Positions 52,937 to 60,836 of a stretch of DNA of 64,000 bases are shown here, piece after piece. Under the pieces are notes generated by a model. It saw only the letters and a program-made list of their open reading frames with translations, searched no databases and was not told the origin of the DNA. Numbering within the stretch: the stretch's first letter is position 1; the number at the start of each line of letters is the position of its first letter. The stretch is from Mastigocoleus testarum BC008 (GTDB lineage Bacteria > Cyanobacteriota > Cyanobacteriia > Cyanobacteriales > Nostocaceae). The position numbers and the translations under genes are program-made. The DNA is taken from NCBI RefSeq assembly GCF_001456025.1, contig NZ_LMTZ01000140.1, forward strand, positions 1 to 64,000, written 5' to 3'.

Positions 52937-55789
52937 CTAAACACTTTTTTTGCCAATAATCCTTAAAAATAATTTCTCACCTTCAATCCAAACAAACATC
53001 AGCGCACTAAAACCAAGACAAATACCTAATTCAGACAAACTTAAGGCGTGGGTACCAAAGAATCCCCTGAGGGGGGGGACGTAAACTAGCATCAACTGGA
53101 GAATCGTGGTTACAGTTACTGCAGCTAAAACATAGGGATTAGAAAATGGATTCATTTCAACTGTCAGCCTGCTATTGGAACGAATCGCGATCGCATGACC
53201 CATTTGAGCGATGCATAAAGCTGTAAATACCATCGTTTTCCAGCGCTCGGGACTCAGTCCATTTACACCAACAGACTGGACGTGAGAATGAGCCCACATC
53301 ATGAGAATAATTGTAATAATTGCAAAAATAATCCCAATCCGGATCATATAAAAACCCAAACCCCGAGAAAAAATACTTTCACGCGGACTGAAAGGTGGAC
53401 GTTTCATCACATCTGGTTCGGCTGGCTCTAAAGCTAAAGCTAAAGCAGGTAAACCATCTGTCACTAAATTCATCCATAGAATTTGTAGGGGTGTGAGGGG
53501 AACATCTGGAAGCCCCAATAAAGGTGCTGCAGCAATGGTCAAAACCTCACCAATATTACTACCCAAAATATATTTAATGAAACGACGGATATTGGTATAA
53601 ACTACTCTACCTTCCTTGGTCGCCGATACAATTGTTGCAAAGTTATCATCTAACAACACCATGTCACTGGCTTCTTTACTGACGTCAGTACCAGTAATAC
53701 CCATGGCTATCCCAATATCAGCTTGTTTGAGCGCGGGAGCATCGTTTACACCATCACCGGTCATCGCCACAAATTTATTCCGGTTTTGTAAGGCTTTAAC
53801 GATTCTTAATTTGTGTTCGGGAGCGACTCTGGCATAAATATTTACTAAGTCAACATTTTGCTCTAGTTCTTGGTCGCTCATTCGTTGTAATTCTTGACCG
53901 GTGAGCACCCGGTCCCCTCCATTAGCAATTCCCAGATCGGTAGCAATTGCTCTAGCAGTTAACTGATGGTCGCCAGTAATCATTACAGGTCTAATTCCGG
54001 CATCGCGGGACTCTTGGACTGCAGCCCTTACTTCTGGGCGAGGTGCATCCAACATACCGGTCAATCCCAGCCAGACTAATTGTTGCTCGACTTCTTTTTC
54101 TGAAGCTTCGGAAGGAACTTTTGCTAATGCTCTAAAAGCAAAACCCAGCACTCGAAGACCTTCACCCGCCATTTTATTATTAGCTGCTAAAATTTGTTTT
54201 CGTTGCTCTTCGGTGAGAGGGACAGAATTTCCACCCAAGAAAACTTGATCGCAAAGGGACAAAATTATTTCTGGCGACCCCTTGGTAAACATTAAATGAC
54301 TTTCGTCTGCCAATAAATTACTAATTTGGGGGTCAACATCTCGAATGGGCGAAAAACCTGTTTCAACTTCCTCCACCTGGCAAATCACGCTCATTCGCTT
54401 TCGTTCTGAGGAAAAAGGAAATTCGCTTGCACGGGGTAGTTTAGTATCCCATTGATCTTTTTCAAATCCAGCTTTTGCAGCCAAAGTTACTAAGGCTCCC
54501 TCTGTCGGGTCTCCTAAGATTTTCCATTCCCCTTTTTCTTGCTGCAGGATGGCATCATTACAAACAGTACAAGCCACCATTAAGGGTGGTATCTCTGGAT
54601 ATTCTTCGGGGATTATTGTTCGTTCATCTAACAAAAACTCTCCCGATGGAGCATAACCTTCCCCACTGACACTGAAATATTCTTTACCGACAAAAGTTGA
54701 CTGAACCACCATTTTATTTTGGGTCAGAGTACCGGTTTTATCCGAACAAATGGTAGTTACAGAGCCCAAAGTTTCTACTGCGGGTAATTTTCTAATTAGG
54801 GCATTACGGCGTACCATACGTTGAGTACCCAACGCCAAAGTTACCGTAATTACTGCCGGTAAACCTTCTGGAACAACCGCCACAGCCATACTCAAAGAAA
54901 CTTCCACTAAATCTATGAAGTTTCCACCCATCAATAAACCAATACCAATAGAAATTACAACCAGGACTAAAGAACCAGTTACCAAAACATTACCTAATTG
55001 GCTCATACGTTGCTGCAGTGGCGTATCTTCCGCTTCAACCGACTGCAACATTTCGGCTATTTTGCCCAGTTCGGTTTTCATCCCGGTACCGGTAACTAGA
55101 ACCTTTCCTCGTCCTTGAAGAACTTCTGTACCTTGGAAAACCATATTTACGCGATCACCCAAGGAAGACTCTTCCGACAATGGTTTCTTAGCATGTTTAT
55201 TAACCGCTTCAGCTTCTCCAGTTAATGCCGACTCCCGGATTTGTAAATTAGATTCTTCAATTAAGCGACCGTCTGCAGCAAGTTGTACTCCAGCTTCGAT
55301 CAACATAATATCCCCTGGCACCAATTCCTTTGCCGTTACTTCCAGGGTATTACCGTCACGAATTACGCGAACATTAGGAGAAGCAAGTTGTTTGAGGGCT
55401 GCAAGGGCTTTCTCAGCACGACTTTCTTGGATATAACCAAGAATTCCATTTAGGATCACAATCGCCATAATCGCAATTGTATCTTTGAAAGGAATTTCAC
55501 CGGCAGGTAATGTACCCGATCGCCAAGCAACAAGGTCTAATACCCCAGAAATAATGGCAACAGCAATCAGCATCAACAACATAATGTCCTTGAACTGATC
55601 TACCAAAATTTCCCAAGCACTGCGTCCGCCAGCTTCTTCTAATTCATTAGCACCATATTTTTGCAACCGCGAGTTAACTTCTTGAGGCGCTAAACCAGTG
55701 TCTGCTTGAGTAGAGAGCAGTTCTAGTGCTTCATCAACTTCCAAAGTATGCCAAGCAGCAATATTTTCAGGCAGAGAATTAGCAGACAT
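52937..55789 (-). CDS. P2A-type cation-transporting ATPase (Ca2+ pump-like)
   Basis: A 950-aa P-type ATPase. The cation_ATPase_N region (AWHTLEVDEALELLSTQADT) opens it. The actuator has RESALTGEAEAV, the phosphorylation loop is CSDKTGTLTQNK and the hinge TGDGVNDAPALKQADIG. TM4 has VVPEGLPAVI, TM5 SNIGEVLTIA and TM6 LWMNLVTDGLPAL, the ion-binding set of Ca2+ pumps; the TM8 position reads IAQMGHA, with Gln as in PMCA/PMR1 types, suggesting one Ca2+ site. It exports Ca2+ (possibly Mn2+) from the cytoplasm. Single gene with ATG at 55789. The 3' end abuts a heptamer array. Confidence 0.93.
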   Translation of the reverse strand: MSANSLPENIAAWHTLEVDEALELLSTQADTGLAPQEVNSRLQKYGANELEEAGGRSAWEILVDQFKDIMLLMLIAVAIISGVLDLVAWRSGTLPAGEIPFKDTIAIMAIVILNGILGYIQESRAEKALAALKQLASPNVRVIRDGNTLEVTAKELVPGDIMLIEAGVQLAADGRLIEESNLQIRESALTGEAEAVNKHAKKPLSEESSLGDRVNMVFQGTEVLQGRGKVLVTGTGMKTELGKIAEMLQSVEAEDTPLQQRMSQLGNVLVTGSLVLVVISIGIGLLMGGNFIDLVEVSLSMAVAVVPEGLPAVITVTLALGTQRMVRRNALIRKLPAVETLGSVTTICSDKTGTLTQNKMVVQSTFVGKEYFSVSGEGYAPSGEFLLDERTIIPEEYPEIPPLMVACTVCNDAILQQEKGEWKILGDPTEGALVTLAAKAGFEKDQWDTKLPRASEFPFSSERKRMSVICQVEEVETGFSPIRDVDPQISNLLADESHLMFTKGSPEIILSLCDQVFLGGNSVPLTEEQRKQILAANNKMAGEGLRVLGFAFRALAKVPSEASEKEVEQQLVWLGLTGMLDAPRPEVRAAVQESRDAGIRPVMITGDHQLTARAIATDLGIANGGDRVLTGQELQRMSDQELEQNVDLVNIYARVAPEHKLRIVKALQNRNKFVAMTGDGVNDAPALKQADIGIAMGITGTDVSKEASDMVLLDDNFATIVSATKEGRVVYTNIRRFIKYILGSNIGEVLTIAAAPLLGLPDVPLTPLQILWMNLVTDGLPALALALEPAEPDVMKRPPFSPRESIFSRGLGFYMIRIGIIFAIITIILMMWAHSHVQSVGVNGLSPERWKTMVFTALCIAQMGHAIAIRSNSRLTVEMNPFSNPYVLAAVTVTTILQLMLVYVPPLRGFFGTHALSLSELGICLGFSALMFVWIEGEKLFLRIIGKKSV

Positions 55790-56120
55790 CTTGTAGATTA
55801 AAGGAAATGGTTACAAAATTCGATCATAATTTAGTGATAGCGGGAAAAGCATCACCTAAATTTACATTTTCCCTGTCTCCAGGCTATATCTTATAGATGT
55901 TATACACAGATAAACTTTTTAACTTTACTTTTCTAATTATCAAATTATGTACATTATCTTGTGTAATTTCTAGCAATATATAGCACATTAAATCGTCAAT
56001 TTAAATCATCAATTGTGAGTAATTAAAATCTTAGATTTTATTCCGACAGGTTACACCACAATCGATTAAAGTCATAAAACGCCCATTAGCACAATAGCCC
56101 TTCAGGTGAATCAGTTTAAT
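55790..56120. other. Gap between divergent genes
   Basis: About 330 bp, AT-rich, between the P-type ATPase and transglutaminase-like genes; it holds both promoters. I see no repeat, hairpin or open frame. Confidence 0.6.
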
Positions 56121-57791
56121 ATGAGTTTTGCACTCCCCCGTTTTCTAGCGAGCCAAATGTTTGGGCAAAAGACCATTCGACCCCTTAGTGCTGCTGCCAT
56201 CTGCGGCATAGCTTTCATTAAAGATACCCTGATTGCGATTGACACTCCTAGGGGACATCTTTTACAAATAGATCCAGTTTCTGACAACACAAAAATTATT
56301 AATCCCCACCAAACCCGGGAATTTATGGATATTACGGGTCTATCAATTTGGCAAGATACTCTCTGGGTAACCCGGGGTAATAGTGTATACCTGTGTAACC
56401 TCAATTCTTTGGGTCTGGAACATTTTGTTACCTTACCCTATGAAGCTGATGGTGTGGCTGTTTGGGAATCAGCAATTTATGTTACTTGCCAAAGGCTGGG
56501 TAAAATATTGGTGTTTGAAAAGGATACGCGGCGAGAAATTACTAGTTTTAATGCACCAGGTGTAGGAATTGAAAATTTAGCGGTCGATGAAGAAACTCTA
56601 TGGGTTTGCGATAACCTCGAACAAACAGTTTATGTGATTGATAGGGGAACGGGAGAGATTATTTTCAGCGTCCTTACCCCTTTTGAGTCGCCAACTGGGA
56701 TTGCAATTCATCAAGATGGCGAGCAGGAGCAAAAGAATATTTACATTGCTTATGCTTCCGATGAAACTTACATTCGCGATAACCCAAACGCCGACCCCAG
56801 TTATGAAGTCGCCCGTCGCGATCGCACTTTCATTCATCCTCTACATTACCATTACGACCCGGAAAAACGTTGTGCGCTCTCTAATGGGTATTTAATTGAA
56901 ATGTCCTATGCGGAGGAGATTTCACCTCTAGATGAGGTATACCTACAAGATTTAGAATGGCGAATTGCTTTACCTTCAAACACTGATCGTCAAAAAGTTA
57001 GAAGTGTCGAACCTATAGGTTTACCTTTTACTGAAGAACTAATTGATGGGCAAAGTGTAGCAGTATTTAAATTTGAAACCCTCACCCCTGGGGAACGACA
57101 TTTATTTGGTTGGAAGGCGCTCCTAGAGGTTAGAGGTGTAAAATACCGCATAACGCCCCCAGATGTGGAAAATATACCCAACCCCCCGGCGGAATTTCAC
57201 GAACGCTATTTGGTGGATGATGACGAATTAGCTATGGACACAGCAATCGTTCGTCACGCTGCAAATGAAGCTGTTGGGCGGGAAACAAATCTGTTACGAA
57301 AAATGTACAGCATTCGTAACTATGTTTATGACGAACTATCCTACGGGATTAAACCGTATATTGATACCCCTGACGTTGTTTTAGAAAGGGGTGTAGGTTC
57401 CTGCGGTGAGTATGTTGGTGTTTTATTAGCATTGTGTCGATTGAATGGTATTCCTTGTCGTACCGTTGGTCGTTACAAATGTCCACCCCACCCCGATCAA
57501 AAGGGTGTTCCTTTACAACCGGATTACAATCACGTATGGTTGGAGTTTTATGTGCCCGGCTATGGTTGGTTACCAATGGAATCAAACACCGACGATACGG
57601 ATAGTCGCGGTCCCTACCCCACAAGATTTTTCATGGGTTTGTGCTGGTATCACATTGAAATTGGTAAAGGCATTACCTTTGAAACTCTTACTAGTAATGG
57701 TAAACGACTTACCAAAGAAGATGTAGCCATTGGCGACCTGGCTATCAATCATATTAGATTTACAATCTTAGAAGAATTACCTCCTCTGTAG
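56121..57791 (+). CDS. Transglutaminase-like protein with N-terminal beta-propeller-like region
   Basis: A 556-aa protein. The first 200 residues have repeated strands with LWVTRGNSVYLC, AIYVTCQRLGKILVFEKDTR and TLWVCDNLEQTVYVIDRGTG, like an NHL/YVTN propeller. The C-terminal transglutaminase-like domain has Cys428 in VGSCGEYVGVLLALCR, His471 in YNHVWLEFYVPGYGW and the acidic residue in ESNTDD, a complete papain-like triad. It probably acts as a cysteine peptidase or amidase rather than a cross-linking enzyme. No signal peptide. The frame opens at GTG 56106; ATG 56121 is preferred because AGGTGA lies 11 nt upstream. Cellular substrate unknown. Confidence 0.85.
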   Translation: MSFALPRFLASQMFGQKTIRPLSAAAICGIAFIKDTLIAIDTPRGHLLQIDPVSDNTKIINPHQTREFMDITGLSIWQDTLWVTRGNSVYLCNLNSLGLEHFVTLPYEADGVAVWESAIYVTCQRLGKILVFEKDTRREITSFNAPGVGIENLAVDEETLWVCDNLEQTVYVIDRGTGEIIFSVLTPFESPTGIAIHQDGEQEQKNIYIAYASDETYIRDNPNADPSYEVARRDRTFIHPLHYHYDPEKRCALSNGYLIEMSYAEEISPLDEVYLQDLEWRIALPSNTDRQKVRSVEPIGLPFTEELIDGQSVAVFKFETLTPGERHLFGWKALLEVRGVKYRITPPDVENIPNPPAEFHERYLVDDDELAMDTAIVRHAANEAVGRETNLLRKMYSIRNYVYDELSYGIKPYIDTPDVVLERGVGSCGEYVGVLLALCRLNGIPCRTVGRYKCPPHPDQKGVPLQPDYNHVWLEFYVPGYGWLPMESNTDDTDSRGPYPTRFFMGLCWYHIEIGKGITFETLTSNGKRLTKEDVAIGDLAINHIRFTILEELPPL

Positions 57792-57950
57792 TTCATTTGT
57801 CATTTGTTATTTGTAATTTTTACTTTGTTCGTAAATTTGCAGCCAAAAGCGATCAGTAATAAGTAACAAGTAACAAATGACAAGTGATACTCCACCAATC
57901 ACCAGTGACCATCCTGTAGTATTGATGATGGATGAGTAATGGTGGCATCA

Positions 57951-59390
57951 ATGAGCGCTGATAGCAATACTACTAAGATAAAATTTGGTACAGACGGCTG
58001 GCGAGGAATTATCGCTGATGACTTTACATTCCCAAATGTACGCAAAGTCACAAGAGCGATCGCCAGTTATTTAGAGAAAGCTTATACAAAAGACCGACCC
58101 GTACTGATTGCTTATGATACTCGCTTTCTAGCTGATAAATTTGCCCAAACATCAGCGGAAGTTTTAGCTGATTTGGGTTGGAATGTAAAAGTTAGCGAGC
58201 GGGATTGCCCCACACCGGTAATTGCTTATAATGCTCGCCATCTTAACTCGGCTGGTGCATTAATGTTTACCGCTAGTCATAATCCAGCACCCTACTGTGG
58301 AATTAAATATATTCCTGATTATGCTGGTCCAGCAACACCTGAAATTACTGATACCATTGTTGCGAATATTGCAGATGCATCGGATGCTCTTCCTTCTGGT
58401 AATCCTTCGGGTTCCATTTCCAGCTTTGACCCCAAACCAGAATACATGAAGTTTATCTACAATCTTCTGAATGTGGATAAAATTCGCAGCGCTAAGCTAA
58501 AAGTAAAATATGACGCTTTATTCTCCACTTCTCGCGGTTATTTAGATGAAGTCTTAGAGCATTGTGGTTGCGAATTGGAAAGTTTCAATACCCACCGCGA
58601 TGTATTATTTGGTGGAGGAATGCCTGAACCCAAAGGAGAACAACTTGTAGGGTTAGTGGAAGCCGTTAAGAAAGATAAAGCTGCTTTAGGTTTAGCAACT
58701 GATGGGGATAGTGATCGCTTTGGAGTTGTGGACGAACTGGGTAATGTTCTCACTCCCAACACAGTTTTACTATTGCTCGCACGTCACCTGATGAAGAATA
58801 AGGGTTTGACAGGAGCTATTGTTCGTACTGTTGCTACCACTCACCTATTAGATAATTTTGCCAAAAAGTATGGTCTAGAATTATTTGAAACAGCAGTAGG
58901 ATTTAAATATATTGGTGCCAAAATGCGGGAAACCACCGTTTTAATAGGTGGAGAAGAATCGGGTGGTTTAAGCGTACTCGGTCATATTCCTGAGAAAGAT
59001 GGTGTTTTAGCGGACATGTTAGTCGCAGAAGCTATTGCTTATGAAGGTAAACCCTTAAGCGAACTCGTCAAAGAAGCGATTGCAGAAGCTGACGGTCCCC
59101 TATACAACAAGCGCTTGGATTTACACCTTACCGACAGCCATAAATTAGCTGTGATGGAATCTTATACTAAAAATCCTCCTTCAGAAGTAGCAGGAATTAA
59201 AGTTAAAGAAGTAGGGCGTAAAGACGGCGTTAAACTTTATTTAGAAGAAGGTAGTTGGGTATTACTACGTCCATCAGGAACCGAACCTTTGGTAAGGGTT
59301 TATATGGAAACTAACTCCGCTCAAAAATTAGACCAACTTGCTCAAGAAATGGACAACAAAATTCATCAAATTCAGCCTGTAACAGCTTGA
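57951..59390 (+). CDS. Phosphoglucomutase/phosphomannomutase family protein
   Basis: A 479-aa alpha-D-phosphohexomutase that interconverts sugar 1- and 6-phosphates through a phosphoserine. Ser109 is in FTASHNPAPYCGIKY; the Mg2+ loop is ATDGDSDRFGV, the sugar-recognition loop GGEESGGLSV, and the phosphate-binding loop RPSGTEPLVRVYMET. IKFGTDGWRGIIADDF at the start is typical of the cyanobacterial group. It probably feeds glycogen and exopolysaccharide synthesis. Two starts are possible; ATG 57951 has GGTGG 5 nt upstream, ATG 57939 is an alternative. Confidence 0.92.
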   Translation: MSADSNTTKIKFGTDGWRGIIADDFTFPNVRKVTRAIASYLEKAYTKDRPVLIAYDTRFLADKFAQTSAEVLADLGWNVKVSERDCPTPVIAYNARHLNSAGALMFTASHNPAPYCGIKYIPDYAGPATPEITDTIVANIADASDALPSGNPSGSISSFDPKPEYMKFIYNLLNVDKIRSAKLKVKYDALFSTSRGYLDEVLEHCGCELESFNTHRDVLFGGGMPEPKGEQLVGLVEAVKKDKAALGLATDGDSDRFGVVDELGNVLTPNTVLLLLARHLMKNKGLTGAIVRTVATTHLLDNFAKKYGLELFETAVGFKYIGAKMRETTVLIGGEESGGLSVLGHIPEKDGVLADMLVAEAIAYEGKPLSELVKEAIAEADGPLYNKRLDLHLTDSHKLAVMESYTKNPPSEVAGIKVKEVGRKDGVKLYLEEGSWVLLRPSGTEPLVRVYMETNSAQKLDQLAQEMDNKIHQIQPVTA

Positions 59391-59420
59391 TTTTATGAGC
59401 TAATTTTGATGAATTATGTT

Positions 59421-59468
59421 GAGACGCGCCAGAGGCTAACGCCGACGCCGCAGGCTCTGTCGCGTCTC
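59421..59468. repeat. Palindromic repeat with GCCGACGCCGCAGGC core
   Basis: A 14-bp stem (GAGACGCG-CCAGAG with its near complement) encloses the core GGCTAACGCCGACGCCGCAG found also at 16373-16426. The outer arms differ between the two copies, yet each pairs with itself. Confidence 0.85.
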
Positions 59469-59481
59469 TCCACCAAACCAT

Positions 59482-59532
59482 TATGAGTAATGAGTAATAA
59501 GTAATAAGTAATAAGTAATGAGTAATGAGTGA
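59482..59532. repeat. STRR heptamer array (AGTAATG/AGTAATA type)
   Basis: About seven units of AGTAATR lie directly upstream of the LapA-like start at 59536, leaving only a few bases for a Shine-Dalgarno sequence. A related run occurs at about 57850-57890. Confidence 0.85.
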
Positions 59533-59535
59533 TCA

Positions 59536-59808
59536 ATGAAAAATTTTGTAAGCTTGCTGATATCTATATTAATTGCTTGTTTAGTATTGTTTATTGCGAT
59601 CGTCTCCGTTCAAAATGCTGAACTAGTATATTTAAGATTTTTTGGTTTAGAATCAGCTAGAATTCCTTTTGGTTTAGTACTAGCCTTTAGTTTTGCGATC
59701 GGGATTGTAGGTATGGCGATATTACAACCCGTGTGGAATTTCATAAGTTCTGGTAAATCTAGGTATGACGATGATGCTGATTTTTTTGTTGATGATGGAG
59801 AATATTGA
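59536..59808 (+). CDS. LapA/DUF1049 family small membrane protein
   Basis: A 90-aa inner-membrane protein with two helices (about 4-25 and 44-68). The family signature is SVQNAELVYLRFFGLESARI followed by PFGLVLAFSFAIGIV. The tail is acidic (DDDADFFVDDGEY). In E. coli, LapA relatives work with LapB to control LPS assembly; the cyanobacterial role is unknown. No LapB-like TPR gene lies adjacent. The ATG follows a heptamer array, so its ribosome site is poor. Confidence 0.88.
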   Translation: MKNFVSLLISILIACLVLFIAIVSVQNAELVYLRFFGLESARIPFGLVLAFSFAIGIVGMAILQPVWNFISSGKSRYDDDADFFVDDGEY

Positions 59809-59827
59809 ATAAAGCTAATCGTAAAAT

Positions 59828-59833
59828 AAGGAG
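59828..59833 (+). promoter_or_regulatory. Shine-Dalgarno AAGGAG for GTG 59841
   Basis: AAGGAG lies 7 nt before GTG 59841, which supports the GTG start of the next gene. Confidence 0.75.
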
Positions 59834-59840
59834 TAGCTAA

Positions 59841-60407
59841 GTGACCGAGTGGATTGACGTAGTTCTCGAAGAGTACAGAACATTACGTGCTGAAAGCTTA
59901 CTTGCTATGCAAACACAGCAATCTGTACTACGTTTTGGGTTAGGATCTGTAGGAGTTGTTATAGGTGCTGGATTTACATCCTGGAATCAGATTAATTTGG
60001 CATCTATAGTTTTTCTAGTGCTTCTTCCTCTTATATGCTATGCAGTGCTTATTATCTGGATTGGGGAAGTGGCAAGAATGATTAGAGCAGGTTACTTTTT
60101 ACTACAACTGGAGGAGAAAATAAATCAAAAATTTTTATCTCAATATCCAAATGAAACAAAACCATTATCATGGGAAACTTACTTGCGAAATTCTAATGGA
60201 ATTTCCGGTACTCCTCAGCTTCAATGGAATTATCTCATAATCATAGCTCTTTTTTTTCTTCTTGCTTTTATTTCTATAGTAGTTGGGAATATAAACTTGT
60301 GGTCATCGACATACAGAGATCAACTTATATGGGTTAATCTTTTTGAATTATTTTTTTTCACGCTTGTGTTTATTTATATTTTTGTTACAGGGAAACGCTT
60401 TAAATGA
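59841..60407 (+). CDS. Four-helix membrane protein of unknown function
   Basis: A 188-aa protein that I do not recognise beyond its layout. The amphipathic N-terminus has EYRTLRAESLLAMQTQQSVL, a pattern I recall from other bacterial hypothetical membrane proteins, and is followed by helices at about 32-46, 53-73, 131-150 and 163-183. The loop at 85-128 is polar and cytoplasmic by the positive-inside rule. No catalytic motif is visible. It starts with GTG, supported by AAGGAG at 59828. It lies 32 bp after the LapA-like gene, so they may be cotranscribed. Confidence 0.75.
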   Translation: MTEWIDVVLEEYRTLRAESLLAMQTQQSVLRFGLGSVGVVIGAGFTSWNQINLASIVFLVLLPLICYAVLIIWIGEVARMIRAGYFLLQLEEKINQKFLSQYPNETKPLSWETYLRNSNGISGTPQLQWNYLIIIALFFLLAFISIVVGNINLWSSTYRDQLIWVNLFELFFFTLVFIYIFVTGKRFK

Positions 60408-60836
60408 AATTTTGCTTTTTCAGTTCATATTATGCTAAATACTATAAGCAATTTTCTGAAAAGGCTACTGTAAAACAAAAGTTAGCTTGATTTGTTAATA
60501 TTTTATTCTTTTGACATCATCTGAAGATTTAGACTTTAGTTTTAAAGTCATCTATAATTTTTAACTAATAGTTGGCATAGTAGATACTGAATAATTGAAA
60601 TTTTTACTTGGACATAAATTGGAAAGCATAGACTTATTTTAAAATTCTCATCATCAATAAGGTACGTTGCACAAGAGCTACAAAATATCCTATTTACAGG
60701 AGATAACCTATCAAAGTTTTAAATAAGGAAACTCGAAAAAATAACTTCCCAAGAATTTTTCTTGCTCTGCTTGATTACTTAGCCTTCGCCATTCAAAACT
60801 TAGGAAATTATTTATGCGAGTGTCCTAAGCAAACTT
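60408..60836. other. Gene-free gap between convergent genes
   Basis: About 430 bp, AT-rich, between the 3' ends of the membrane protein and polA. No clear terminator hairpin, repeat or open frame was seen. Confidence 0.6.
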
